Assembly (NCBI GenBank): GCA_028278065.1
Contig: JANQFA010000107.1
Location: forward strand, 1-33,419
Reading direction: 5' to 3'
Source: Myxococcota bacterium
GTDB lineage: Bacteria > Myxococcota_A > UBA9160 > JAFDET01
DNA length: 33,419 nucleotides
The first letter of the stretch is position 1. Every line of letters starts with the position of its first letter. Shown in pieces: positions 24,068-32,052 of this stretch. The position numbers were made by a program, and so were the translations under genes. The notes beneath the pieces were generated by a model. It saw nothing but the letters and a program-made list of their open reading frames with translations, was not told where the DNA came from and made no database searches.

Positions 24068-26839
24068 GTGGCCGGAACGACCGGGAATTGGGCGGACGCG
24101 TATCGCAGCAAGTGGACCTGGGACAAGGTCACCTGGGGCAGTCACTCGGTGGACTGCTACCCCGGCGGCTGCCCGTGGCGCGTGTTCAGCAAGGACGGGA
24201 AGATCGTCCGCGAGGAGCAGGCCGGCACGTTCGCACCGGTGGAGCCCGGCATTCCCGACATGAACCCGATGGGCTGCCAGAAGGGTGCCTGCTGGAGCCA
24301 CTGCCACTACTCCCAGGACCGCGTCACTCAGCCGCTCAAGCGCACCGGCGAGCGCGGCGAGGGCCGGTTCGAGCCGATCTCGTGGGAGCAGGCGTTCAGC
24401 GAGATCGCCGACGGGATGCTCGACGCGATCCAGGACCAGGGCGCCGCGTCGATCATCAACCTGTTCACGCCGGAGCCCGGGGCCGCTCCGGCGCGCGTCT
24501 TCTCCGACGTGCTGGGCCTGCCCACCACCGACGGCAACGCGGAGTTCCAGGACTTCAGTCCCGGCTGGCACATCACGTGGGGTCTCTACAACCCGACCGC
24601 CAGCATGGACGATTGGTTCCTGGCGGATCTCACCCTCATCTGGCACGCGAACCCCGTGTACACCAACATCCACTGGTACCACTACGTGGCCGAGTCCCGG
24701 TACAACGGCGGCGAGGTGGTCACCATCGCGCCGGACTACAGCCCGTCCGCGATCCACGCCGACTACCACCAGCCGATCCGCATCGGCACCGATGCGGCGC
24801 TGGCCCTGGCCATGTGTCAGGTGATCATCGACGCGGGCCTCTACCAGAAGCAATTCGTGCAGGAGCAGACGGACCTGCCGCTGCTGGTGCGCTGCGACAA
24901 CGGCCGCTTCCTGCGCGGCACCGACATCATGGAGGCCGACCGCGACGACCAGTTCTTCTGGTGGGATGCTTCCAAGGACGTGCTGACCGCCGCGCCGCGC
25001 CACACCCTGGCGCTGGGCGGGGTGGATCCCGCCCTGGAGGGCCGATACGAGGTCACGCTCAAGGATCTGTCCAGCGTCGAGGTGGAGCCCGTCTTCTCGG
25101 TGCTCAAGCGCCATCTGGAGGCCTATTCGCCCGAGGAGGCCGGACGGATCTGCGAGATCCACCCGGACAACATCCGCAAGCTGGCCCGCAAGGTGGCCAC
25201 GCGGAAGACCAAGATCTTCATCGGCTGGAACTCGGGCAAGTACTACCACGGCGACCTGATGGAGCGCGCCATGGCCCTGCTGCTGGGCCTGACCGGCAAC
25301 TGGGGCAAGAAGGGCACCGGCACGCGGTCCTGGGCGATCTCGGGCATGGACGGCGAGATCTTCCTGGGCGGCAAGGAGGCGCCGGGCCAGGAGGCCGCCC
25401 AGAAGCTGATCGCCGGCATGATCGCCATGCGCCGGCTCATCGCCGCCGACGACCCCACCCTGACCGCGGAGATGATCAACAACCGCATGATGAAGCTGGC
25501 CGCCGACGCCGACGGCGCCGCGGGCTTCCCCATGCCGCCCGCCTTCCTCTGGTACTACCAATACGGCTACAAGGAGCGCTGGAACGACCGCGAGAATCAC
25601 GACCCGTCCATGAAGCGCAGCTTCGACGAGTACGTCGAGGAGGCCATCGAGAAGGGTTGGTGGGACCCGCGCTACTCCAAGGTCTACCAGGACGTGGAGC
25701 CGCGGGTGCTGTTCGAGTCGGGGGGCAACGTGCTGCGCCGCCAGCGCGGCGGTCAGAAGCTGCTGCTCGAGCACCTGTGGCCCAAGCTCCAGACCATCGT
25801 CTCGGTGGACTACCGGATCACCACGACCGGCCTCCACTCGGACTACATCCTGCCCGCGGCCCAGCACTACGAGAAGCTGGGCCACAGCATGCCGTCGGTG
25901 CACCACCTGAACTACGTGCTCTGCGACCGGGCCCAGGAGCCCCAGGGCGAGGCGCTGCCCGACGTGGAGATCGGCTTCCGGCTGCTGGAGGCGATCGAGG
26001 AACGCGCGGCGGCCCGCGGCATGTCGGAGTTCATCGACGCCACGGGCAAGGCGCGGAGCCTCCAGAACCTGACCGACGCGCTCACCCACCAGGGCGCCCT
26101 GCGCGACGAGGAGAAGCGCATCGACGAAGCGATCCGCGATAGCGGCGTCTACGGCGTCCTGCCCAAGGGCAGCAGTCTGGCGACGCTGCGCGAGAAGGGC
26201 CACGTGCGCTGGGAGAACTGGGGGATGATCCTGCACGGCGTGCCCCAGGCCTCGACCCTGAAGCCCGACGAGGTGCACAACCCGCTGCGCTGGCACACCG
26301 AGGACAAGATCCCCTACGACACGCTGGTCCGACGCGCCCAGTACTACATCGACCACGAGTGGTTCCTGGAGGCCGGGGAGCAGCTCCCCACCCACAAGGA
26401 ACCGCCCAACGCGGGCGGGGGGCGGCGCCGCTTCCAGATGACCAGTGGACACAACCGCTGGAGCATCCACAGCATGAACATGACCAACAACATCCTGCTG
26501 AACACGCATCGGGGAGAGCCCTTCGTGTTCATCAACGACACGGATGCCGCGGACCTGAGTGTCGAGAACGGCGCCAAGGTCAAGCTCGTCAGCGACATGG
26601 GTGAAGTGCTGGTCGCGGCGAAGGTCACGCCGTCGTGCCGACCCGGCCAGGTGATCCTGTACAACGGCTTCGAGCCCTACATGCACGAGAACTGGTACGG
26701 ACAGGCGGATCTGGAGCCGGGGCACGTGAAGCACCTGGGCTTCGCGGCCGGTTACGGCCACCTGGACTGGCGGATCCTCTCCTGGCAGCCGATCCCCGCC
26801 GACCGGGCGGTTCGGGTAGACGTCGAAACCCTGGGCTGA
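24068..26839 (+). CDS. Type II DMSO-reductase-family catalytic (alpha) subunit, paralog E, no Tat signal
   Basis: 923 residues from GTG 24068, preceded by AAGGAGGA at 7 bases; an in-frame stop at 24032-24034 excludes an upstream extension. The protein begins MAGTTGNWADAYRSKWTWDK, i.e. directly at the position where the mature domain of its paralogs starts, so the twin-arginine signal is absent. FS0 ligands: His26, Cys30, Cys35 and Cys70 (HX3C, CX4C, CX34C). Candidate Mo ligand Asp162 in QDFSPGWHITWG. C-terminal TSGHNRWSIHSMN and YNGFEPYMHENW differ from the YHAWEPYQF of the others. SGGNVLRRQRGG groups it with A. Beta subunit 2 follows after 42 bases. It is either cytoplasmic or exported with a partner. 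Substrate unknown. Confidence 0.94.
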   Translation: MAGTTGNWADAYRSKWTWDKVTWGSHSVDCYPGGCPWRVFSKDGKIVREEQAGTFAPVEPGIPDMNPMGCQKGACWSHCHYSQDRVTQPLKRTGERGEGRFEPISWEQAFSEIADGMLDAIQDQGAASIINLFTPEPGAAPARVFSDVLGLPTTDGNAEFQDFSPGWHITWGLYNPTASMDDWFLADLTLIWHANPVYTNIHWYHYVAESRYNGGEVVTIAPDYSPSAIHADYHQPIRIGTDAALALAMCQVIIDAGLYQKQFVQEQTDLPLLVRCDNGRFLRGTDIMEADRDDQFFWWDASKDVLTAAPRHTLALGGVDPALEGRYEVTLKDLSSVEVEPVFSVLKRHLEAYSPEEAGRICEIHPDNIRKLARKVATRKTKIFIGWNSGKYYHGDLMERAMALLLGLTGNWGKKGTGTRSWAISGMDGEIFLGGKEAPGQEAAQKLIAGMIAMRRLIAADDPTLTAEMINNRMMKLAADADGAAGFPMPPAFLWYYQYGYKERWNDRENHDPSMKRSFDEYVEEAIEKGWWDPRYSKVYQDVEPRVLFESGGNVLRRQRGGQKLLLEHLWPKLQTIVSVDYRITTTGLHSDYILPAAQHYEKLGHSMPSVHHLNYVLCDRAQEPQGEALPDVEIGFRLLEAIEERAAARGMSEFIDATGKARSLQNLTDALTHQGALRDEEKRIDEAIRDSGVYGVLPKGSSLATLREKGHVRWENWGMILHGVPQASTLKPDEVHNPLRWHTEDKIPYDTLVRRAQYYIDHEWFLEAGEQLPTHKEPPNAGGGRRRFQMTSGHNRWSIHSMNMTNNILLNTHRGEPFVFINDTDAADLSVENGAKVKLVSDMGEVLVAAKVTPSCRPGQVILYNGFEPYMHENWYGQADLEPGHVKHLGFAAGYGHLDWRILSWQPIPADRAVRVDVETLG

Positions 26840-26881
26840 GCGCGGACGCGGTCCGGCTCGAGCGAGGAAGGAGCTCTAGCG

Positions 26882-27916
26882 ATGGGAACCATCACCACTT
26901 CGAAGCGGCAGCTCGCCTGGGTCTTCGACCTGAACAAGTGCATCGGCTGTCAGACCTGCTCGGTCGCATGCAAGGTCCTGTGGCCCGGCGAGGACGAGGG
27001 CACCGAGGCCATGTGGTGGATGACGGTCAACACCCAGCCCGGACGCGGCACGCCGCGCGGCTGGGAGGAGATGGGAGGCGGCTACCAGGAGGGGAAGCTG
27101 CAGCTCGGCAAGATCCCCAGCGACGAGGAGACCGGCGGAGGTTGGGACTTCAACTACGACGACGTGCTGCGCGGCGGCGGAGGCCGCGGCACGCACCTCC
27201 GGAAGATATCCGGCAGCAAGACCTGGGGCATGAACTGGGACGAGGATGAGGGCGGCGGCACGTTCCCCAACGCCTACTACTTCTACCTGCCGCGCCTGTG
27301 CAACCACTGCACGGAGCCCGCGTGTCTGGAAGCGTGTCCCAACGACGCGATCTTCAAACGCGAAGAGGACGGGCTCGTGCTGCGGGACGAGGATGCCTGC
27401 CAGGGCGCGCAGCAGTGCCGGCGAGCCTGCCCCTACAAGAAGATCTACTTCAACCGGGCCCGCAACGTGAGCCAGCACTGCATCGGCTGCTTCCCGCGCG
27501 TCGAGCAGGGTGTGGCGCCGGCCTGCGTGCGCCAGTGTCCGGGACGCGCCGCGTTCATCGGCTTCGACGACGACCCGGGCGGCGTGGTCGACAAGCTGGT
27601 CCACAAGTGGAAGGTCGCCCTGCCGCTGCACCCGGAGCGCGGCACCGGCCCCAACGTCTACTACGTGCCCCCGCTGGCGCCGGCGCCGCTCGGGGAAGAC
27701 GGCGGCTTCAAGGAGGACGGCGACCGGATCCCGCCCGCCTACCTGGAGTCGCTGTTCGGGTCGGAGGTGCACGGCGCCCTGGACGTGCTGCGCACGGAGT
27801 TGGAGAAGAAGCGCCGCGGCCAGGAGTCCGAGCTGATGGACACGCTGATCCTGTACCGCTGGAAGGACGCACTGGGGCCGCTGAGCCGCGACCCGGCGGA
27901 CATCCGCTGGGACTAG
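26882..27916 (+). CDS. Four-cluster Fe-S electron-transfer (beta) subunit 2
   Basis: 344 residues, clearly paralogous to beta 1 along the whole length. Cysteine groups: C20-C23-C26-C30; C140-C143-C148-C152; C173-(A176)-C179-C183; C200-C203-C215-C219. In the third group Ala176 stands where NarH has Trp and beta 1 has Tyr, so again a [3Fe-4S] cluster is likely, with a different pocket. AAGGAG lies upstream of the ATG. It follows paralog E and is presumably its dedicated partner. No signal peptide, and here the partner alpha lacks one too. No gamma gene follows; the next gene is under its own palindrome. Confidence 0.95.
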   Translation: MGTITTSKRQLAWVFDLNKCIGCQTCSVACKVLWPGEDEGTEAMWWMTVNTQPGRGTPRGWEEMGGGYQEGKLQLGKIPSDEETGGGWDFNYDDVLRGGGGRGTHLRKISGSKTWGMNWDEDEGGGTFPNAYYFYLPRLCNHCTEPACLEACPNDAIFKREEDGLVLRDEDACQGAQQCRRACPYKKIYFNRARNVSQHCIGCFPRVEQGVAPACVRQCPGRAAFIGFDDDPGGVVDKLVHKWKVALPLHPERGTGPNVYYVPPLAPAPLGEDGGFKEDGDRIPPAYLESLFGSEVHGALDVLRTELEKKRRGQESELMDTLILYRWKDALGPLSRDPADIRWD

Positions 27917-27940
27917 CACGGCGCTACGGCCTGGGCCCGG

Positions 27941-27956
27941 GGTGACGGCGGTCATA
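27941..27956. promoter_or_regulatory. Operator-like palindrome 5 (GGTGAC GGCG GTCATA)
   Basis: The right half is perfect and the left half keeps TGAC, with two outer mismatches. It lies in the 89-base gap after beta 2 and ends 49 bases before the ATG of the flavin oxidase-cytochrome c gene, similar to the 54 bases at paralog A. It shares a 15-base core with palindrome 4. Confidence 0.62.
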
Positions 27957-28005
27957 CCTTCCGCAGCCCGTCCCTGCGAGCTTGACCCACACGGCGGAGG
28001 GTGGC

Positions 28006-29901
28006 ATGGGCGGAGTGCGTGGCGACGGGGCCAGTCGACGCAGCTTCCTCAAGGCAGTGGGCGCTGCGGTGGGAGCCGCAGCGCTGCCGCTGGGCGGCGG
28101 GCCGACGACGCGGGCCGCAGCGCTGCCGCTGGACGGCGGGCCGACGGGGCGGGCCGCAGCGCTGCCGCTGGGCGACGGGCCGACGGGGCGGGCCGCCGGC
28201 AGCAACGCCTACGACGCGGTGGTCCTCGGCGGCGGCTTCGCGGGAGTGTGCGCCGCCCGCGAGCTGCGCCACGCCGGACTGCGCGTCCTGCTCCTCGAGG
28301 CCCGCAACCGGCTGGGCGGGCGGACCTTCACCGCCCGGCTGGGTCAGGAGCTCTTCGACCTGGGCGGGACGTGGGTCCACAGCACCCAGCCCCACGTCTT
28401 CGCCGAGATCAACCGCTACGGGCTGGAGCTGGTCGAGAACCCGGCCGTGATCCCCGAGCTGCTGCTCTGGTGGGACGGCGCGCGCGTGCGCCAGGCGGGT
28501 GTGCGAGAGTGGGCGCCGCTCCTGAAGGAGGCGTTGTGCGCGACCGGCGGGGAGACGCCGGAGGCGCCCATGTCGGTGCTCAAGGGCTACGCGCTGCTGC
28601 AGCGGCAGATGGTCGAGTTCCACGCCGGAGCCGCCGCCGCGTTCCCGCGCCCCTTCGAGCCGTTCTTCGCCGACGCCTGGCGCGATGCCGACGCGCTCAC
28701 GGTCCGCGATCGCCTGGACCAGATGGACCTGCCGGACTCGCGGCGGGCGCTGCTGGAGGGCGTGCTGGGCGCCAGCGCCCACGGCGCCTTCGACCAGGCG
28801 AGCCTGCTGGAGATGCTGCGCTGGTGGGCCCTGTCGGGGCACGACCTCCAGCGCTACTCGGACAGCGTGGCGCGCTTCCGGTTCCGCCACGGCACCGTCA
28901 GCTTGATCGAGGCCATGCTCGAGGACGGGCGTCCCGACGTGCGGCTCGGGGCGCCGGTGGTCCAGGTGACCCAGAATGGCGAGGAGGTCGCGGTCGTCAC
29001 CGAAGCCGGCGAGCGCTTTCGCGCGCGCGCGGTCGTCGCGGCCCTTCCGCTGAACGTGCTGGCGAAGATCCGCTTCACACCGGAATTGCACCCCGACAAG
29101 GTCGCCGCCTCGCGCGAGCGACACGCCGGTGCCGGGATCAAGCTCTACGCGCGCGTGCGGGGCGAGCTCCCGCCCGTGGCGATCTTCGCCCCGGAGTCGG
29201 AGCCGCTCTCTTCGGTCTTCACCATGGCGCAGGGCGAGCACGGGAGCGAGCTGGTGGCGTTCGGGACCGACCCGCGACGCATCGACGCCCACAGCGCCCC
29301 GGCGGTGCAGGCGTTCCTGCGCCGCTTCCTCCCGGACGTGGAGGTCCGCGACACGGTCTCCTACGACTGGCACCTGGACCCCTGGTCGCTGGGCACCTGG
29401 TGCGTCCTCCGCAAGGGACAGATGGGGAAGTACCTGCCGGGCCTGCGCGCGCCCCAGGGACGCGTGCACTTCGCCGGCGCCGACTGGGCCCTGGGCTGGC
29501 GCGGCTTCATCGACGGGGCCATCGAGATGGGCAACCGGGTGGCGCAGCAGGTGGTCGCCCAGCTCGAGGAGCGAGCGGAGCCGCAGGAGGCCGCGACAGA
29601 CGGCCGCGACGGAGAGCCTGCCCTCCAGTCGTGCGCGGTGTGTCATCCCAGCGATGCGTCCGGCGCGCACGGCGTGGGGCCGAACCTGCGCGGCGTCCAC
29701 GGGCGCGACGCCGCCGCCGACCCCGGCTTCGCCTACTCGCGCGCTCTGCGCGAGCGCGGCGTCACCTGGACCGACGCCGAGCTCGATGCCTTCCTGGCCG
29801 ATCCCGCCGGCTACGTCCCGGGCACCACCATGCCCTTTTCCGGGATCGCCGATCCGCAGGAGCGCGCCGCCGTGATCCGCGCGCTGCGTCAGCTCCGGTG
29901 A
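28006..29901 (+). CDS. Tat-exported flavin amine oxidase fused to cytochrome c
   Basis: 631 residues. A Tat signal (SRRSFLKAVGAAVGAAALPL) is followed by three copies of a 13-residue repeat (25-63), then a flavin monoamine oxidase domain: dinucleotide fold VVLGGGFAGVCAARE with G75-G80, LEARNRLGGRTF, LGGTWVHSTQPHVF, and the C-terminal FAD motif FAGADWALGWRGFIDGAIEMG (split as FAGADWALGWRG and FIDGAIEMG). Residues about 535-631 are a class I cytochrome c: CAVCH (C543, C546, H547) and TTMPFSG with Met608 as likely axial ligand. Such a fusion implies that electrons from the flavin go to heme c instead of O2. ATG 28006 has GGAGGG upstream; TTG 27982 is an alternative. Substrate unknown; an amine or a C-C bond next to a carbonyl are possibilities. 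Confidence 0.92.
   Translation: MGGVRGDGASRRSFLKAVGAAVGAAALPLGGGPTTRAAALPLDGGPTGRAAALPLGDGPTGRAAGSNAYDAVVLGGGFAGVCAARELRHAGLRVLLLEARNRLGGRTFTARLGQELFDLGGTWVHSTQPHVFAEINRYGLELVENPAVIPELLLWWDGARVRQAGVREWAPLLKEALCATGGETPEAPMSVLKGYALLQRQMVEFHAGAAAAFPRPFEPFFADAWRDADALTVRDRLDQMDLPDSRRALLEGVLGASAHGAFDQASLLEMLRWWALSGHDLQRYSDSVARFRFRHGTVSLIEAMLEDGRPDVRLGAPVVQVTQNGEEVAVVTEAGERFRARAVVAALPLNVLAKIRFTPELHPDKVAASRERHAGAGIKLYARVRGELPPVAIFAPESEPLSSVFTMAQGEHGSELVAFGTDPRRIDAHSAPAVQAFLRRFLPDVEVRDTVSYDWHLDPWSLGTWCVLRKGQMGKYLPGLRAPQGRVHFAGADWALGWRGFIDGAIEMGNRVAQQVVAQLEERAEPQEAATDGRDGEPALQSCAVCHPSDASGAHGVGPNLRGVHGRDAAADPGFAYSRALRERGVTWTDAELDAFLADPAGYVPGTTMPFSGIADPQERAAVIRALRQLR
28078..28194 (+). repeat. Three tandem 39-base repeats in the signal-peptide linker
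   Basis: Units at 28078-28116, 28117-28155 and 28156-28194 differ at only a few positions. Each encodes 13 residues of the form AALPL(G/D)(G/D)GPT(T/G)RA. They lengthen the stretch between the Tat hydrophobic core and the folded flavin domain. The near identity points to recent expansion by slippage or recombination. Confidence 0.9.
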
Positions 29902-30052
29902 AGCCCGCTCGCAGCGACATCCGCAGGTGCGCGTCCCCCGGGCGCGACTGCGAGCCGCGCCGTGCGCCGGTGGAGGCGGAGCGGCTGCCTGCGCGCGCCG
30001 GGATCGCCGCCCTTTCCTCCGCGCCTCGGGCTGCGGCGGCGGGGAGGGCCCG

Positions 30053-30718
30053 ATGACGACCGAATCCCTGGAAGGTCTGGAGAGCGCCGAGGGCCGCCTC
30101 GCGGCGGCGCGCAGCCTGGCCTACCACGTCTTCGCGGGCCTCTTCGAGTACCCGGACGGTCCGCAGGCCGAGGCGATCCGCTCGGGCGCCCTCGCCGGGA
30201 AGCTGCGCCAGGCGCTGGTCGCCGTGGACCCGTCCGTGGACGAGGCCGCCGACTGGGAGGCGCTGGGCGAGGCCGGCGAGGGCGACGACCTGGCCGTGGA
30301 GTTCACGCGGCTCTTCGACGTGGGTAGCGGCGCGCCACCGTGCCCGCTGCACGGCGGCCTGTACGGCGGTGCCCGCATGAAGACCATGGAAGAGGCGGTG
30401 CGCTTCTACAACTTCTTCGGCCTCACCCTCTCGGAGACGCCACGCGAGCTGCCCGACCACCTGATCACGCAGCTCGAGTTCCTGCACTTCCTCGCCTTCC
30501 GCGAGGCCCAGGCCCTGGAGTCCGGAAGCGACGCGGGAGCCTGGCAGCGCGCCCAGCGCGACTTCGTCGGCCGACACCCGGGCCGCTGGGTGCCGCAGCT
30601 CCTCGCCCGCCTGGAGAAGGAGGAGCCCATGCCCTTCTTCCGCGAGCTGGTGGGCCGACTCGCCGGCTTCCTGGAGGACGAGGCCCGGCGCCTGGCAGAG
30701 GCGGCGCCGGCAGCCTGA
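30053..30718 (+). CDS. TorD/DmsD-type chaperone for Tat-exported molybdoenzymes
   Basis: 221 residues, all-helical, with the family core: VEFTRLFDVGSGAPPCPLHGGLYGG (split VEFTRLFDVGSG and PCPLHGGLYGG), YNFFGLTLSE and LPDHLITQLEFLHFLAFREA. The PDH..(L)E...(L) block is the hallmark of these cytoplasmic chaperones, which bind the Tat signal or the apo-enzyme until the Mo cofactor is in. ATG 30053 with GGGAGG upstream is preferred over an open extension back to 29927, whose residues are low-complexity. It follows the flavin oxidase gene after 151 bases. As the only chaperone seen, it probably serves paralogs A to D. Confidence 0.88.
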   Translation: MTTESLEGLESAEGRLAAARSLAYHVFAGLFEYPDGPQAEAIRSGALAGKLRQALVAVDPSVDEAADWEALGEAGEGDDLAVEFTRLFDVGSGAPPCPLHGGLYGGARMKTMEEAVRFYNFFGLTLSETPRELPDHLITQLEFLHFLAFREAQALESGSDAGAWQRAQRDFVGRHPGRWVPQLLARLEKEEPMPFFRELVGRLAGFLEDEARRLAEAAPAA

Positions 30719-30927
30719 GCCGACCCGGGACTGCGGAAGCGGCAGCTGCGCGTGGCACTGCGTCGAGCGCAGCAGGCCGTGGCCCGGAGCGGCGGAACCG
30801 CGAGGGAAATTGACGCCTCGCCTCGGCGGCGGTACCCACTGAAGGGCGCGGCGGCGCCCCGGATCCGAAGGCACGCGTCCCCCTTCGCCGAGCCATCATG
30901 GCGCCATGACCCACCGGAGGACCCGAC

Positions 30928-32019
30928 TTGCAGCACGCACGTCGCGCCGCGCTCGTCGCAGCGATCGCTCTCGCGTTGGGGGCCGTGGTGGCCCACGGCG
31001 AGAGCCCTCCCGAAGATCCCGCCGCATCGGCGCCGGTCGCGCCCGCAGCCGACACCGACTCCACGAAGGGTGAGTCGCTCGAGGCTCGAATCGAGCGAAC
31101 CGAGCAGGCACTCGCGGAGCTGCGCAGTCGCTGGGACGAGACGTTCGCGCCGACCACCGCCGACACCGTCGAACGGATCGTCAACGGCGAGTTCCGCGCC
31201 TTCAATACGATGCTCACGATCCTCGCGGTATTCGTGACGACGTTGGGGCTTGTGGCGTTCTGGGTACTTCGAGGAAGGCTCGAGCGCGAGCTGGAGGAGG
31301 GAGCGAGCGAGGTCCGGGCCGAGATCAAGAGAGCGCGCGAGGACTTCGCGCGGGTCCGGATCCGCTCACATCTCTCGCTCCAGCATCAGATCGCGCTCAG
31401 GCTCTGGAAGAACTGCGGCGAGCTCGACGAGGACAGCCCGATCTTCCAGGAGGCCGTGATCATCGCGCTATCGATCGCGCAGTCGAACTTCGACCTCGCG
31501 ATCGAGCGATTCGACGCGGTGCGGAACCGCCGCGACGACCTGGACACGCTCTGCTTCCTGGAGGCCCACAACTCCTACGCGTACTACCGCAGTCTCTACC
31601 ACTACCTGGCGACGACGACCGCGCCCTTCGCGCCGCTCTCCCACGAGGAGCGACGGCAGGTCATCGCCATCGCCCTCGGGCCCTACATGCAGGCGCGGCG
31701 GAACGCGTCCCTCGATCCGAAGAGGCGGAACGACTGGGTCTTCCGTCAGCGCTTCAACTGGACCGAGACCTATGCGGAGGTGCTGATCCGTCTCGGCGAC
31801 GCGGCCGAGCAGAGCCAGGGGCGCGCGCTGATCCTCGAGCTGCGTGCGGACCCGGACCTGCCGGAGGGGGTGAAGGACTGGATCGATCGCAAGTACCGAG
31901 ACCTCGTCGGCCCCTTGGAGCGGCCGCCCACGCAGCCCCCCGGAACCTCGGACCCGGCCGCGGACGCAGGGGACGACCCGCCTTCGGACGCCGACCCGCC
32001 CGAAGGCGGGAGCGGGTGA
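30928..32019 (+). CDS. Membrane-anchored protein of unknown function
   Basis: 363 residues from TTG 30928 (GGAGG 7 bases upstream). N-terminal signal peptide (RRAALVAAIALALGAVVAHG), a Pro/Ala linker, a short coiled-coil-prone stretch (about 49-72), one transmembrane helix (about 93-115, MLTILAVFVTTLGLVAFWVL), then a charged helix and a helical C-terminal domain (about 145-335), ending in an acidic Pro-rich tail. I do not recognise the family. Codon use is less GC-extreme than in the Mo cluster and no palindrome precedes it, so it is probably not part of that regulon. Confidence 0.75.
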   Translation: MQHARRAALVAAIALALGAVVAHGESPPEDPAASAPVAPAADTDSTKGESLEARIERTEQALAELRSRWDETFAPTTADTVERIVNGEFRAFNTMLTILAVFVTTLGLVAFWVLRGRLERELEEGASEVRAEIKRAREDFARVRIRSHLSLQHQIALRLWKNCGELDEDSPIFQEAVIIALSIAQSNFDLAIERFDAVRNRRDDLDTLCFLEAHNSYAYYRSLYHYLATTTAPFAPLSHEERRQVIAIALGPYMQARRNASLDPKRRNDWVFRQRFNWTETYAEVLIRLGDAAEQSQGRALILELRADPDLPEGVKDWIDRKYRDLVGPLERPPTQPPGTSDPAADAGDDPPSDADPPEGGSG

Positions 32020-32032
32020 CCGGAAACGCAAA

Positions 32033-32052
32033 CGGCGACCCGAGGGTCGCCG
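32033..32052 (+). terminator. Hairpin after the unknown membrane protein gene
   Basis: CGGCGACCC (32033-32041) and GGGTCGCCG (32044-32052) pair perfectly, leaving an effective CGAG loop. It lies 13 bases after the stop at 32019. There is no T-tract, so it is a stable 3'-end hairpin that might or might not terminate. Confidence 0.5.

Noticed and set aside
28078-28194. CRISPR-like array
   Set aside because: The three 39-base units are directly adjacent without spacers, in frame, and encode a protein repeat.
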